A stretch of DNA of 27,687 nucleotides, taken from NCBI GenBank assembly GCA_003451675.1, contig DMCY01000004.1:1-27687 (forward strand). Direction: 5' to 3'. Position 1 is the first letter of the stretch, and each line of letters starts with the position of its first letter. Under the pieces are notes generated by a model. That model searched no databases. It was not told the origin of the DNA and was given only the letters and a program-made list of their open reading frames with translations. Made by a program: the position numbers and the translations under genes. Shown here piece by piece: positions 1 through 8,168 of this stretch. The DNA comes from Candidatus Atribacteria bacterium. Its GTDB lineage: Bacteria > Atribacterota > JS1 > SB-45 > 34-128.

Positions 1-30
1 GCCGGAGTGGTAAGTGAGATAATAGAATAG
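1..30 (+). CDS. tuf: Elongation factor Tu, C-terminal end (partial)
   Basis: The window opens in frame with nine codons reading AGVVSEIIE followed by a TAG stop. This matches the conserved C-terminus of EF-Tu (usually GAGVVTEIIE or similar). EF-Tu delivers aminoacyl-tRNA to the ribosome. The location fits: tuf closes the str operon and commonly precedes rpsJ. Only ten codons are visible, so the call rests on the short motif plus position. The rest of the gene lies upstream of the window. Confidence 0.8.
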   Translation, partial: AGVVSEIIE

Positions 31-144
31 TCATAGTATAGCGTAGAGCGGGTAGCGTTTAGCGTTTAGTTAGGAAAGAAGAAGAAAGAAGACAGGAGAC
101 GTATTCATATTGCGTGAATAAAATAGTGATGGATAAAATATGCA

Positions 145-168
145 GGGGCAGACCTTGTGTCTGCCCGC
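145..168. repeat. GC-rich palindrome 1
   Basis: GGGCAGAC at 146-153 pairs perfectly with GTCTGCCC at 159-166 around a five-base loop (cttgt). It is the first of three GC-rich hairpins lying within 120 bases in otherwise AT-rich sequence. No T-run follows, so it is not a typical intrinsic terminator. It resembles REP-like or small miniature elements, but I cannot assign a family. Confidence 0.7.
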
Positions 169-188
169 AATAAGTAAATAAGTAACTT

Positions 189-214
189 GTGGGGGCACGA
201 TGCATCGTACCCAC
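189..214. repeat. GC-rich palindrome 2
   Basis: A perfect 12-base palindrome (acgatgcatcgt, 197-208) is flanked by GTGGG at 189-193 and CCCAC at 210-214. These extend the stem with a small bulge. It is composed like its neighbours at 145-168 and 238-257: short, GC-rich, symmetric and with no T-run. Confidence 0.65.
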
Positions 215-237
215 TAGGAGAATTAAGAAAACAACAC

Positions 238-257
238 GGGTCGGATAAATCCGACCC
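238..257. repeat. GC-rich palindrome 3
   Basis: GGGTCGGAT at 238-246 is the exact reverse complement of ATCCGACCC at 249-257, leaving a two-base loop. It is followed by cctac. A similar 'ctac' tail follows the hairpin at 23925-23943, suggesting a shared design. Function unknown. Confidence 0.7.
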
Positions 258-430
258 CTACATTAAAAGCAATAGTTTCTACAAAAAAGTTTTGAGTTTC
301 GAATATGCTTTTTCGCTTTTAGCTTTAAGGATTTAATACTATACGCTAAACGCTGTACGCTATACGCTAGTAAATACGAGATAAGAACGACGATATACGA
401 GAAAAATAGGGAGGTAAGTTAAAAAAGTTC

Positions 431-739
431 ATGCAAAAAATAAGAATTCGCTTACAAGCATATGATCACAGAATATTAGATAATTCTACCTTAATGATAA
501 TAGATACTGTAAAAAGAATTGGTGGAAAATTTTCTGGTCCTATACCTTTACCAACAGAAATAAATAAATATTGTGTCTTACGTTCACCGCATGTGGATAA
601 AAAATCAAGAGAAGAGTTTGAAATGAGAACTCATAAAAGATTGATTGATATTTTAGAGCCTTCCACCAAGACTATAGAAGCATTAATGCATCTTGATTTA
701 CCATCAGGTGTAGATATTGAGCTTAAAACTCTGGAATAA
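431..739 (+). CDS. rpsJ: 30S ribosomal protein S10
   Basis: S10 of 102 residues, the normal bacterial length. The N-terminus ([16 protein letters not shown]) and the central segment with GPIPLPTE, near residues 36-43, are the family hallmarks. S10 is in the head of the small subunit. In many bacteria it also binds NusB in antitermination complexes. It is the first gene of the S10 operon. The ATG at 431 follows a GGAGG at 410-414 with a long spacing of about 16 bases, and no better in-frame start exists. It is unusually far (about 490 bases) from rplC. Confidence 0.98.
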   Translation: MQKIRIRLQAYDHRILDNSTLMIIDTVKRIGGKFSGPIPLPTEINKYCVLRSPHVDKKSREEFEMRTHKRLIDILEPSTKTIEALMHLDLPSGVDIELKTLE

Positions 740-1228
740 AAGGTTGGCAACAAACTAGATAATTATCTCGTATATTTTGTAAATTGATTAATAGGCTGTT
801 TTATTTAGATAAATTGTATTAGAGGAAGTTAAAATAGCCGTTAGTGAATAGTGAATAGTCGTTAGTATTTAGTTAGCTAGTTAGCCGGTTACTTGGTTAG
901 CTGGTTAAGAAAAAGAAGCCAGAAGACAGAATCCAGTATTCAGAATGAATTATTTTAGAATATAAGGTTATTTTATTTTGTTAAATTATTTTATATTCTT
1001 CTGACTCCTGACTACTGGCTCCTGAATTCTTAAATAATAATTATAGTTTTTTGCTTTTAGCTTTAAGTTTTTAGCTGAATAGTGATAAACTGACAATCAA
1101 AAACCGTAAATTGATAACCATAAATCGATTTTCTTATTTAAAAACTAATTAACCAAGTAACTAAATAACTAATTTATGCGATACGCGATACGCGATACGA
1201 TATATTAGACTCGGAGGTGAATGTAAAA
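740..1228. repeat. rpsJ-rplC spacer with mirrored word repeats
   Basis: No gene is visible. After about 100 bases of plain AT-rich sequence come gtgaata/gtcgtta words (841-866), then 8-base words gttagcta-gttagccg-gttacttg (872-908), then a ccagaagacagaatccag block (910-946). The second half repeats these inverted: ctgactcctgactactgg (about 997-1023), a gctttaagtttttagctg block (1050-1076), complement 8-mers (1141-1175) and three tandem gcgatac words (1178-1206). The spacer is thus a long imperfect palindrome built of unlike words. The ribosome binding site GGAGGTG of rplC follows at 1213-1219. Confidence 0.75.
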
Positions 1229-1852
1229 ATGGTAGCAGGAATATTGGGAGAGAAATTAGGAATGACAAGAATATTTGCCAAAAATGGAGAATCTATTCCG
1301 GTAACTGTAATTTTAGCCGGCCCCTGTCAAGTAATACAGAAGAAAACTATAGAAAAGGATGGTTATAATGCAGTTCAATTGGGTTTTAAGGAAGTAAAAG
1401 AGAAAAAAGTTACCAAACCCGTAGCTAACCATCTTAATAAATATAAAGTAAAGCCAATAAAGCATATCAGAGAATTTAAGGTTGACGATTCCAACAAATA
1501 TTCATCTGGTGCAGAAATAAAGGTAGATATTTTTAAAGAAGGTGACAGGGTAGACATTGTAGGAATATCTAAGGGGAAAGGGTTTGCTGGTGTAATTAAA
1601 AGACATAATTTTTCAGGTGGGCCTAAGACCCATGGCCAGAAGGAGTATTTTAGATCAGTTGGCTCAATTGGAGCTACAGATGCAGCTCGAGTTTTTAAGG
1701 GGCAAAAATTGCCAGGACATATGGGAACAGATAGAGTTACGGTGAAAAATATAGAGGTAGTAAAAATTAACCTCGAAAGAAATTTAATTTTAGTTAGAGG
1801 TTCAGTTCCCGGTGCAAAAGGAGCAGTACTTGTAATTAATAAAAATGGGTAA
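1229..1852 (+). CDS. rplC: 50S ribosomal protein L3
   Basis: L3, 207 residues from the chosen ATG at 1229. An in-frame GTG at 1217 would overlap the GGAGGTG ribosome binding site (1213-1219), so it is unlikely. The N-terminus MVAGILGEKLGMTRIF is typical. The GFAGVIKRHNFSGGPKTHG segment and KLPGHMGTDRVTVKN are the conserved L3 core that reaches towards the peptidyl transferase centre. L3 binds 23S rRNA early in 50S assembly. It lies in the standard S10 operon place, 36 bases upstream of rplD. Confidence 0.97.
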   Translation: MVAGILGEKLGMTRIFAKNGESIPVTVILAGPCQVIQKKTIEKDGYNAVQLGFKEVKEKKVTKPVANHLNKYKVKPIKHIREFKVDDSNKYSSGAEIKVDIFKEGDRVDIVGISKGKGFAGVIKRHNFSGGPKTHGQKEYFRSVGSIGATDAARVFKGQKLPGHMGTDRVTVKNIEVVKINLERNLILVRGSVPGAKGAVLVINKNG

Positions 1853-1888
1853 TTTAAGTATATTTTTACCAGGGAAGGAGGATTGTTT

Positions 1889-2512
1889 ATGATTGCTTTA
1901 TCAGTTCATAATATTAAAGGGGAAAATGTTGGAGAAGTTTCCCTAAAAGATAATATTTTTAATGCTAAAGTAAATAAATATCTTATTCATCAAACAGTTA
2001 AGCGTTATTTAGCAAACAGAAGAAGAGGGACTGCTTCTACAAAAAATAGAAGCGAAGTAAGAGGTGGAGGAGCTAAACCCTGGAAACAAAAGGGAACTGG
2101 AAGGGCTAGAGCAGGAACTAATAGTTCACCTATTTGGGTAGGAGGCGGAATTGTATTTGGACCCGCCCCGAGAGATTATGCCTTTTCTTTGCCTAAAAAA
2201 ATGAAAGTCGCTGCCTTAAAATCTGTACTATCAGATAAGTTGGAGAATAAAGAAATTATAATTGTAGATAAATTATCATTAGAAGAAAATAAGACTAGTA
2301 AGATGGTGGAAATTTTAAAAAATTTGCAAGCATTTAAAAAACCATTAATAATAATTGAAAAAGAAGATAACGGTATAGCACAAGCAGCGAGAAATATTAA
2401 AGGGGTCCAGGTCTTGCCCGTATCTAAAATAAATACCTATGATCTTATAAACCATGAAAAGACAATAATTACCAAAAAAGCTTTGAAGCGAATTGAGGAG
2501 GTGTTAATATGA
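1889..2512 (+). CDS. rplD: 50S ribosomal protein L4
   Basis: L4, 207 residues from ATG 1889. A TTG two codons upstream (1883) lies too close to the ribosome binding site GGAGG (1877-1881). The Arg/Gly-rich stretch with RSEVRGGGAKPWKQKGTGRA is the conserved extended loop that lines the nascent peptide tunnel. In E. coli L4 is also the autogenous repressor of the S10 operon. Whether that holds here cannot be seen, because the leader is replaced by repeat-filled sequence. The stop overlaps the rplW start (ATGA), implying translational coupling. Confidence 0.97.
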   Translation: MIALSVHNIKGENVGEVSLKDNIFNAKVNKYLIHQTVKRYLANRRRGTASTKNRSEVRGGGAKPWKQKGTGRARAGTNSSPIWVGGGIVFGPAPRDYAFSLPKKMKVAALKSVLSDKLENKEIIIVDKLSLEENKTSKMVEILKNLQAFKKPLIIIEKEDNGIAQAARNIKGVQVLPVSKINTYDLINHEKTIITKKALKRIEEVLI

Positions 2513-2799
2513 TGCCTTCAGATAGAGATATTATATTAGAACCGATAATTTCAGAGAAAACCGTAAGATTAAAAGAAGAAAATAAATATGTATTTAAGGT
2601 AGATTGGAAAGTCAATTCTACTGAAATTGGAAGATCTATTGAAGAGAAATTTAAAACCAAAGTTGCAAAAGTAAATATTATGAAAATGCCAGGTAAAAAG
2701 AAGAGCCTAGGAAAATACTCTGGAAAGACATCGCATTGGAAGAAAGCGATAGTTACCCTAAAAAAGGGTGAAAAAATTAAAGAATTAGAAAATATTTAG
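2509..2799 (+). CDS. rplW: 50S ribosomal protein L23
   Basis: L23, 96 residues. It begins DRDIILEPIISEKTVRL and contains YVFKVDWKVNSTEIGRSIEE, both family-typical. L23 sits at the tunnel exit and docks trigger factor and SRP. The start ATG overlaps the rplD stop by four bases. A second ATG follows directly at 2512. The GGAGG at 2497-2501 serves either, at spacings of 7 or 10 bases. Confidence 0.97.
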   Translation: MMPSDRDIILEPIISEKTVRLKEENKYVFKVDWKVNSTEIGRSIEEKFKTKVAKVNIMKMPGKKKSLGKYSGKTSHWKKAIVTLKKGEKIKELENI

Positions 2800-2835
2800 A
2801 GCTTAAAAAGATATTTAAGGATGGTGTAGATTAAA

Positions 2836-3669
2836 GTGGCGGAGATAAAAAAATATAAACCTACTTCTCCTGGGAGAAGATTTATGACCATTTCAACCTT
2901 TGATGAAATAACTACTGATAAGCCAGAAAAATCTTTAACGGTAGGTCTTAAAAAAAGAGGCGGAAGAAATAATCAAGGCAGACTAACAGTTAGGCATCAA
3001 GGCGGTGGGAGTAAGAAAAAGTATAGAATAATTGATTTTAGGAAACAAAAAGAAGGAATTCCGGCAAAGGTTTCTAGTATCGAATATGATCCTAATCGTT
3101 CAGCACGGATTGCTTTACTCAAATACTATGATGGAGAAAAGAGATACATCCTATGTCCGGCAAATTTAAAAGTAGGAGATGTAATTATTTCCGGAAGAGA
3201 TGCGGATATAAAGGTAGGAAATACAAAATCATTAAGAGATATCCCTACTGGTACTTTAATTCATAATATTGAATTAAGACCAGGACAAGGCGGCAAATTA
3301 GTTCGTTCAGCTGGAACAGTGGCCCAACTTATGGCCAAAGAAGGAAAATATGCTCATGTTAAATTACCTTCTGGGGAAGTAAGATTAATACATTTAGAAT
3401 GTAAAGCCAGTATCGGGCAAATTGGTAACCTTACTCATGAAAATTTATCTCATGGTAAAGCAGGCAAAAGTAGATGGTTAGGGATAAGACCAACGGTTAG
3501 AGGGGTAGTCATGAATCCTGTTGATCATCCCATGGGCGGAGGAGAAGGAAAGAGTGCTGGAGGTAGACACCCTGTTTCTCCAACTGGTATCCCGGCAAAG
3601 GGGTATAGGACCAGAAAAAAGAATAAACTTTCAGATAAATATATTGTTAAAAGAAGGACGAAAAAATAG
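2836..3669 (+). CDS. rplB: 50S ribosomal protein L2
   Basis: L2, 277 residues, full length. It has the N-terminal [14 protein letters not shown], the central [19 protein letters not shown] and the C-terminal [16 protein letters not shown] region. That last region contributes to the peptidyl transferase centre, and its conserved His in VDHPMGGG is present. The start is GTG at 2836, preceded only by a weak AAGGATGG. Spacing to rplW is 36 bases. L2 is essential for subunit joining and 23S rRNA folding. Confidence 0.98.
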   Translation: MAEIKKYKPTSPGRRFMTISTFDEITTDKPEKSLTVGLKKRGGRNNQGRLTVRHQGGGSKKKYRIIDFRKQKEGIPAKVSSIEYDPNRSARIALLKYYDGEKRYILCPANLKVGDVIISGRDADIKVGNTKSLRDIPTGTLIHNIELRPGQGGKLVRSAGTVAQLMAKEGKYAHVKLPSGEVRLIHLECKASIGQIGNLTHENLSHGKAGKSRWLGIRPTVRGVVMNPVDHPMGGGEGKSAGGRHPVSPTGIPAKGYRTRKKNKLSDKYIVKRRTKK

Positions 3670-3694
3670 TAAATAAGGGAGGCAGTTGTTTTAG

Positions 3695-3979
3695 ATGTCT
3701 AGATCTTTTAAAAAGGGACCTTATATTGATGAAAAATTATTAAGTAAAATTAGAGAACTAAATCAGAAGAGAAAGAAAACTATAATTAAGACTTGGTCAA
3801 GAAGTTCAACGATTTTTCCTATAATGGTTGGACATACCATTGCCGTACATAATGGTAAAAGACATATACCAGTGTATATTACCGAAAACATGGTAGGTCA
3901 TAAATTAGGAGAATTTTCTCCTACTAGAATTTTTAAGGGGCATAGTGCTCATACTGAAAGATCAACCTCGTTAAAGTAG
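3695..3979 (+). CDS. rpsS: 30S ribosomal protein S19
   Basis: S19, 94 residues. The N-terminal [15 protein letters not shown] and the central [25 protein letters not shown] are diagnostic. S19 forms a complex with S13 in the head of the 30S subunit. ATG 3695 follows AAGGGAGG at 3675-3682. It is followed by about 150 bases of plain AT-rich spacer (3980-4130) before rplV, one of the few longer gaps without the short-word repeats. Confidence 0.98.
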   Translation: MSRSFKKGPYIDEKLLSKIRELNQKRKKTIIKTWSRSSTIFPIMVGHTIAVHNGKRHIPVYITENMVGHKLGEFSPTRIFKGHSAHTERSTSLK

Positions 3980-4130
3980 TAAATAATATTGGGTAGTAAA
4001 ATTTTAAGAAAAGATCTTTTGATTGCTTATATAAATAATCTAAAAAATTTTATTTAAATTTATAAAGATAATCAGACAATTAATTTTTGTTATTGCAGAA
4101 AAGCAAATAAATTAAATTAGGAGGAAAGCA

Positions 4131-4475
4131 ATGAGTATAAAGGCAGTAGGTAAATATTTACCTATATCTGCTCGCAAGGGAAGACAGGTTTTGGATATTA
4201 TTCGGGGCAAGAATGCTGGTGAGGCTCTCTTAACCATGAAATTTCTTCCTAACCGTTCAGCTAAAATGGTATACAATGTTTTACACTCTGCGATTTATAA
4301 TGCACAAAATAATAATGATATAAACGTAGAAGATTTATACATATCCGAAGCCTATGCTGATGAAGGACCTACAGTGAAAAGATTTAGACCTCGGGCTATG
4401 GGCAGAGCAAGCAAAATAAGAAAAAGAACTAGCCACATTACCATTATAGTTGATCACAAAGGGGAGGGGAAGTAA
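4131..4475 (+). CDS. rplV: 50S ribosomal protein L22
   Basis: L22, 114 residues, with the standard KYLPISARKGRQVLDIIRGK beginning. The C-terminal hairpin region (VKRFRPRAMGRASKIRKRTSHITI) lines the exit tunnel near the macrolide-contact area. ATG 4131 follows AGGAGG at about 4119-4124. The stop codon abuts the TTG start of rpsC, so the two are likely translationally coupled. Confidence 0.98.
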   Translation: MSIKAVGKYLPISARKGRQVLDIIRGKNAGEALLTMKFLPNRSAKMVYNVLHSAIYNAQNNNDINVEDLYISEAYADEGPTVKRFRPRAMGRASKIRKRTSHITIIVDHKGEGK

Positions 4476-5210
4476 TTGGGACAGAAAGTACATCCAAAAG
4501 GATTAAGAATTGGAATTATAAAAGATTGGGATGTTAAGTGGTTTGCAAAAAAGGGTTATGCAGAAAATATATATCAGGATTACAAAATAAGAAAATATAT
4601 TAAAAATCGTTTAAAACATGCTGGAATTTCTTGTGTCGAAATTGAACGTATAGCTGATCGAGTGAGGTTGACTATTAATTGCGCAAGACCGGGTATTGTA
4701 ATAGGCCGAAAAGGCGCGGAAGTTGCTAAATTAAAAGAAGAACTGTCTAAATTTGTAAAAAGTGATTTACAGATAAAAATTATTGAAGTAAAAAAACCTG
4801 AATTAGACGCTAAGTTAGTTGCTGAGAGTATTGCTGAACAATTGGAAAGAAGAGGCTCTACTAAAAGATCAATGAGGCAGGCAGCCAGCAGATCTATGAG
4901 AATGGGCGCGGAAGGAATAAAAATATCTTGCTCAGGTAGAATAGGTGGAGCTGAAATAGCAAGAACAGAATGGCATTTAGAAGGTAGGTTACCTCTACAT
5001 ACTTTGCGAGCGGACATAGATTATGCTCTTGCTGAAGCTAATACAACTTATGGTAAAATTGGCGTTAAGGTGTGGATTTTCCGAGGAGAAGTACTTCCAG
5101 CAAAAAACAAAGAGGTATCTAACCATAAAGAAGTAAACAAGGTTTTAACTGGCGAGAAGGCAGAAGAATCAAGTACAGAAGGAGCACGGAAAGATGTTAC
5201 AACCAACTAG
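4476..5210 (+). CDS. rpsC: 30S ribosomal protein S3
   Basis: S3, 244 residues. The KH domain is visible around residues 62-72 ([14 protein letters not shown]), followed by the C-terminal S3 domain with [23 protein letters not shown]3 helps form the mRNA entry channel. The start is TTG directly after the rplV stop, with GGGGAGGGG at 4461-4469 as ribosome binding site and the normal [13 protein letters not shown] beginning. The last 17 bases overlap the start of rplP. The C-terminal tail after about residue 210 is low complexity, as is usual. Confidence 0.98.
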   Translation: MGQKVHPKGLRIGIIKDWDVKWFAKKGYAENIYQDYKIRKYIKNRLKHAGISCVEIERIADRVRLTINCARPGIVIGRKGAEVAKLKEELSKFVKSDLQIKIIEVKKPELDAKLVAESIAEQLERRGSTKRSMRQAASRSMRMGAEGIKISCSGRIGGAEIARTEWHLEGRLPLHTLRADIDYALAEANTTYGKIGVKVWIFRGEVLPAKNKEVSNHKEVNKVLTGEKAEESSTEGARKDVTTN

Positions 5211-5616
5211 AACAAAATATCGAAAAACACAGAGGGGAACCATGAAAGGATTTGCCCAAAAAGGAAATTTTATTGCTTTTGGCGATTTTGGTTTGCAGGC
5301 ATTAGAGCCTCATTGGATAACCAGTACTCAGATAGAAGCGGCACGGGTTGCCATTACTCATGCAGTAAAAAGGGGTGGAAAAGTTTGGGTAAGAATGTTT
5401 CCTGATAAATCAGCGACTAAAAAACCAGCAGAAACCAGGATGGGTAAAGGCAAAGGAGCCCCCGACCATTGGGTGGCAGTAGTAAAACCCGGGAAAGTAT
5501 TATTTGAATTAGGCGGAGTTGAACTAAATTTAGCTAAAGAAGCAATGCGGTTAGCCGCTCATAAGTTACCCATAAAAACTCGTTTTCTTTCCAGAGACGA
5601 ACAGGTGGTGGGATAA
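5194..5616 (+). CDS. rplP: 50S ribosomal protein L16
   Basis: L16, 140 residues. It begins [19 protein letters not shown] and contains [25 protein letters not shown], both strongly conserved. L16 helps position tRNA in the A site of the 50S subunit. The ATG lies inside the end of rpsC (17-base overlap), with a GGAG motif about ten bases upstream within rpsC. The stop abuts the rpmC ATG. Confidence 0.98.
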   Translation: MLQPTRTKYRKTQRGTMKGFAQKGNFIAFGDFGLQALEPHWITSTQIEAARVAITHAVKRGGKVWVRMFPDKSATKKPAETRMGKGKGAPDHWVAVVKPGKVLFELGGVELNLAKEAMRLAAHKLPIKTRFLSRDEQVVG

Positions 5617-5823
5617 ATGAAAGCAAATGAATTAAGAGATTTATCATTAGAAGAATTACAAAAGAAACTGACTGATTTTAAAGACGAATTATTTAGTTTG
5701 AGATTTCAAGCTGTTACAGGGCAATTAGGCAATTCTATGAGAATAAAAGAAGTAAAGCATAATATTGCCAGAGCAAAAACAATTTTAAGAGAAATTGAAT
5801 TAGAAAAAAATAAATTAAATTAA
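5617..5823 (+). CDS. rpmC: 50S ribosomal protein L29
   Basis: L29, 68 residues, starting [18 protein letters not shown]. It has the [34 protein letters not shown] helical hairpin of the family. It lies at the tunnel exit next to L23. The ATG immediately follows the rplP stop, and GGTGG in the rplP end acts as a weak ribosome binding site. Confidence 0.97.
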   Translation: MKANELRDLSLEELQKKLTDFKDELFSLRFQAVTGQLGNSMRIKEVKHNIARAKTILREIELEKNKLN

Positions 5824-5841
5824 GATAAAAAGGAGGGTTAA

Positions 5842-6099
5842 ATGCTGTCCGGGAAAAAAATTAAAACAAAAATTGGAAAAGTTGTAAGTAATAGTATGGA
5901 AAAGAGTATAGTTGTAAAAGTTGAATACCTGGTATCACATCCTCTTTACAAAAAAAGGATAAAAAAATCAACTAAATTTATGGCACATGATGAAAAAGAT
6001 ATCTGTAATATCGGCGATAAAGTAAAAATTGCTGAAACTCGACCTTTAAGCAAAAGAAAAAGATGGAGAGTTACGGAAGTATTAGAAAAAGCGAAATAA
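5842..6099 (+). CDS. rpsQ: 30S ribosomal protein S17
   Basis: S17, 85 residues. It shows the family core [19 protein letters not shown] near the N-terminus and [20 protein letters not shown] near the C-terminus, typical of this OB-fold primary 16S rRNA binder. ATG 5842 follows AAGGAGG at 5830-5836. It is the last gene of the S10 block before a repeat-filled spacer. Confidence 0.97.
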   Translation: MLSGKKIKTKIGKVVSNSMEKSIVVKVEYLVSHPLYKKRIKKSTKFMAHDEKDICNIGDKVKIAETRPLSKRKRWRVTEVLEKAK

Positions 6100-6279
6100 G
6101 ATAATTCAGACAATACTAGACTGAATTCGTATCTAGTATCTCGTGAGATTAGTTAGTTGGTTAATTGGTTACCTGGTTAGCTAGTTAAGAAGATAGGAGA
6201 CAGAAGTCGGGAATTAGAACGCGATACGCGATACAAATTACTATTCACTAATTATGATTAAGGAGAGAAGGTAGTTAAG
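6100..6279. repeat. rpsQ-rplN spacer with short-word repeats
   Basis: This 180-base spacer holds tatctagtatctcg words (6130-6144) and an 8-base tandem block gttagttg-gttaattg-gttacctg-gttagcta at 6149-6188. An aggagacagaagtc word (6194-6207) and two gcgatac words (6221-6236) follow. The rplN ribosome binding site AAGGAGAG is at about 6260-6267. The same words recur in other spacers of the window. Confidence 0.7.
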
Positions 6280-6648
6280 ATGATACAGATGCAAACGCGT
6301 TTATTCGTTGCGGATAATTCGGGTGCTAAAGAAATACAATGTATAAAAGTTTTAGGCGGTTCCCGTAGGAGATATGCCAGGATAGGAGACATTATTGTTG
6401 CCTCAGTTAAGGTTGCAGCAGTGGGAGGAACCTGCAAAAAAGGTGAAGTTATTAGGGCGGTTGTTGTAAGAACCAGGAAAGAACTTGGTCGACCAGATGG
6501 TTCTTATATTAGGTTTGACGATAATGCAGCAGTTGTTATTAGTAATCAGAATGAACCGGTTGGGACCAGAATATTTGGACCAGTTGCTCGAGAATTAAGA
6601 AATAAAAATTTTATGAAGATAATTTCACTAGCGCCTGAGGTAGTATAA
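6280..6648 (+). CDS. rplN: 50S ribosomal protein L14
   Basis: L14, 122 residues, the exact usual length. The beginning [19 protein letters not shown] and the segment [26 protein letters not shown] are diagnostic. L14 contacts 16S rRNA in an intersubunit bridge and is the docking site of RsfS. It is the first gene of the spc block here. Its start follows a repeat-filled spacer, but no promoter was recognised. Confidence 0.98.
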   Translation: MIQMQTRLFVADNSGAKEIQCIKVLGGSRRRYARIGDIIVASVKVAAVGGTCKKGEVIRAVVVRTRKELGRPDGSYIRFDDNAAVVISNQNEPVGTRIFGPVARELRNKNFMKIISLAPEVV

Positions 6649-6666
6649 AAAGGGAGGGATAGCGAT

Positions 6667-6999
6667 TTGGTTAACAATAAGATTGGTTTTAAAAAAGGTG
6701 ATAAAGTATTAATTATCATCGGAGAAGATAAAGGCAAAAAAGGAAAAATTGTTCGTATTTTCCCCAAGAAGATGGAAGTAATAGTTGAAGGTGTTAATTT
6801 TTTAAAGAAACACTCTAAACCTACCCAAAAAGCTCCTCAAGGCGGAATAGTTAAGCAGGAAGGTGCATTGCATATTTCTAACATCAGATTAATTTGCAAT
6901 AAATGTAATAAACCTACTGCCATTAGAAGAGAGAGAATTAAAGAGGGCAAAAGAGTGAGAGTGTGTAAAAAATGCGGAGAAATAATAGATAAGGTTTAG
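6667..6999 (+). CDS. rplX: 50S ribosomal protein L24 with C-terminal four-cysteine motif
   Basis: L24, 110 residues, with an N-terminal KOW motif ([19 protein letters not shown], residues 11-29) that binds 23S rRNA and starts 50S assembly. The C-terminal half has Cys77-x2-Cys80 and Cys100-x2-Cys103, a plausible zinc ribbon seen in many bacterial L24 proteins. The start is TTG 6667, supported by AAGGGAGG at 6650-6657. It ends 11 bases before rplE. Confidence 0.96.
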   Translation: MVNNKIGFKKGDKVLIIIGEDKGKKGKIVRIFPKKMEVIVEGVNFLKKHSKPTQKAPQGGIVKQEGALHISNIRLICNKCNKPTAIRRERIKEGKRVRVCKKCGEIIDKV

Positions 7000-7010
7000 G
7001 AGGTTGAACT

Positions 7011-7550
7011 ATGCCCCGATTGAAAGATAAATATTTGAAACAAGTTGTACCGGAGATGATGAAAAAATTTAAATATAAAAGTGTGATGGCCGTTCCCAGA
7101 TTGCAAAAAACAATAATTAATATCGGGTTAGGAAGTGCTACAAAAGATTCAAAAATTATGGATGAAGCAGTAAAGGAATTAGCTGTTATTAGCGGACAAA
7201 AACCTATCATTACTCGGGCAAAAAAATCTATATCTAACTTTGGAATTAGAAAGGATATGCCAGTAGGTTGCAAAGTTACCTTACGGAGTGATAGAATGTA
7301 TGAATTCTTAGATAAATTTATTAATATAGCTATCGCCAGAATTCGAGATTTTAGAGGTATTCCTTCAGATTCTTTTGATGGAAGAGGGAATTATACTGTA
7401 GGTGTAAAAGAACAGTTAATTTTTCCCGAGATAGATTTTGACCAGGTAACCAATACTTTAGGAATGAATATTACTATTGTAACAAGTGCCTTAAATGATG
7501 AAGAAGGGAAAGCCCTTTTAGAATTAATGGGTCTTCCTTTTAAAAAATAG
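7011..7550 (+). CDS. rplE: 50S ribosomal protein L5
   Basis: L5, 179 residues, the standard length. Conserved pieces include VPRLQKTIINIGLG, the GQKPIITRAKKSISNFGIRK block and RDFRGIPSDSFDGRGNYTVGVKEQLIFPEI. L5 binds 5S rRNA and forms the central protuberance. ATG 7011 follows AGGAGG at 6998-7003, which overlaps the rplX stop. It is followed by a long spacer before the S14 gene. Confidence 0.98.
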   Translation: MPRLKDKYLKQVVPEMMKKFKYKSVMAVPRLQKTIINIGLGSATKDSKIMDEAVKELAVISGQKPIITRAKKSISNFGIRKDMPVGCKVTLRSDRMYEFLDKFINIAIARIRDFRGIPSDSFDGRGNYTVGVKEQLIFPEIDFDQVTNTLGMNITIVTSALNDEEGKALLELMGLPFKK

Positions 7551-7920
7551 CTTATATTTCGTATCGCGTGAAGAAAAATAGCGTAGAGCGTACAGCGTTT
7601 AGCGTATAGTATCATAAGTAGAATGTCTGTTATGTATTTTACGATTTTTTGTATCAAATTTAATCGAGCTGAAACAGGTTTGATAAATCAAAGAAATACT
7701 TATTACCAATCAATATTTGTTAGACAGTTGAACGTTTATACAGTTAATTAGTTAACTGGTTTGTGCTAATTTTTAACTAAATAACTAACTAACCAGATAA
7801 CCAACTAACTGTATAACCAAATGTATACGCTCTACACTAAACGCTATACGCTAGTTTGCACGAGATACGAGATACGAGATACGAGTAAGTCATATTATGT
7901 ACTAAAAAGGAGGAAATAGT
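7551..7920. repeat. rplE-rpsZ spacer with mirrored word repeats
   Basis: No gene is visible in 370 bases. A cgtatcgcg word (7561-7569) and a tandem agcgtag-agcgtac-agcgttt-agcgtat block (7580-7609) open the spacer. Their reverse complements close it: tatacgctctacactaaacg-type words at 7824-7853 and three tandem cgagata words at 7861-7885. Complement 8-mers (aactaaccagataacc type) lie at about 7774-7818. The middle (about 7615-7740) is plain AT-rich sequence. The two ends could pair as a long imperfect hairpin. Confidence 0.75.
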
Positions 7921-8106
7921 GTGGCCAAAACAGCCCTAGTAGTAAAAGCTAAAAAAGAACCTAGATATAAAGTAAGGAAATATTTTCGTTGCAATATTTG
8001 CGGAAGACCTCGAGGCTATATGCGAAAATTTGGTATATGCAGAATATGTTTTAGAAAAATGGCCCACAGGGGAGAATTGCCAGGAATAACTAAATCAAGC
8101 TGGTAA
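7921..8106 (+). CDS. rpsZ: 30S ribosomal protein S14, zinc-binding type Z
   Basis: Short S14 of 61 residues, the type Z form. Cys24-x2-Cys27 and Cys40-x2-Cys43 form the zinc site, within [20 protein letters not shown]. The end ([11 protein letters not shown]) is canonical. GTG start 7921 follows AGGAGG at about 7910-7915. The protein binds 16S rRNA in the head of the small subunit. The C+ form is the ancestral, zinc-dependent one. No zinc-free paralogue is in the window. Confidence 0.98.
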   Translation: MAKTALVVKAKKEPRYKVRKYFRCNICGRPRGYMRKFGICRICFRKMAHRGELPGITKSSW

Positions 8107-8168
8107 AAGATATATTTAACGAAGTCTATTATAATGAGTTGGAGTTAAAAGAGAGGAGGATATTATAT

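Larger units (their letters stand above)
31..430. repeat. tuf-rpsJ spacer filled with short-word repeats and three hairpins
   Basis: No gene is visible in these 400 bases. A block of degenerate 7-base words of the type agcgtat/agcgttt lies at 38-69. Its reverse-complement counterpart lies at 338-370, so the two ends of the spacer form an imperfect inverted repeat. A purine-rich word block (agaagacaggagac type) is at 75-102. A cgcttttagctttaag word is at about 313-330, and a cgatata word is at 390-399. Three compact GC-rich palindromes at 145-261 are listed separately. An AGGGAGG ribosome binding site for rpsJ ends the spacer at about 414. No convincing promoter was seen. Confidence 0.75.

Noticed and set aside
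1217..1228. GTG start for rplC giving a longer protein
   Set aside because: It overlaps the GGAGGTG ribosome binding site, and the extension is not conserved in L3. ATG 1229 is better placed.
4580..5017. 145-codon open frame on the - strand inside rpsC
   Set aside because: It lies wholly within a certain S3 gene and its translation shows no recognisable family. It is a shadow of the coding strand.
8139..8168. TTG start for rpsH
   Set aside because: It would place the GGAGGA ribosome binding site inside the gene and add a non-conserved N-terminus.
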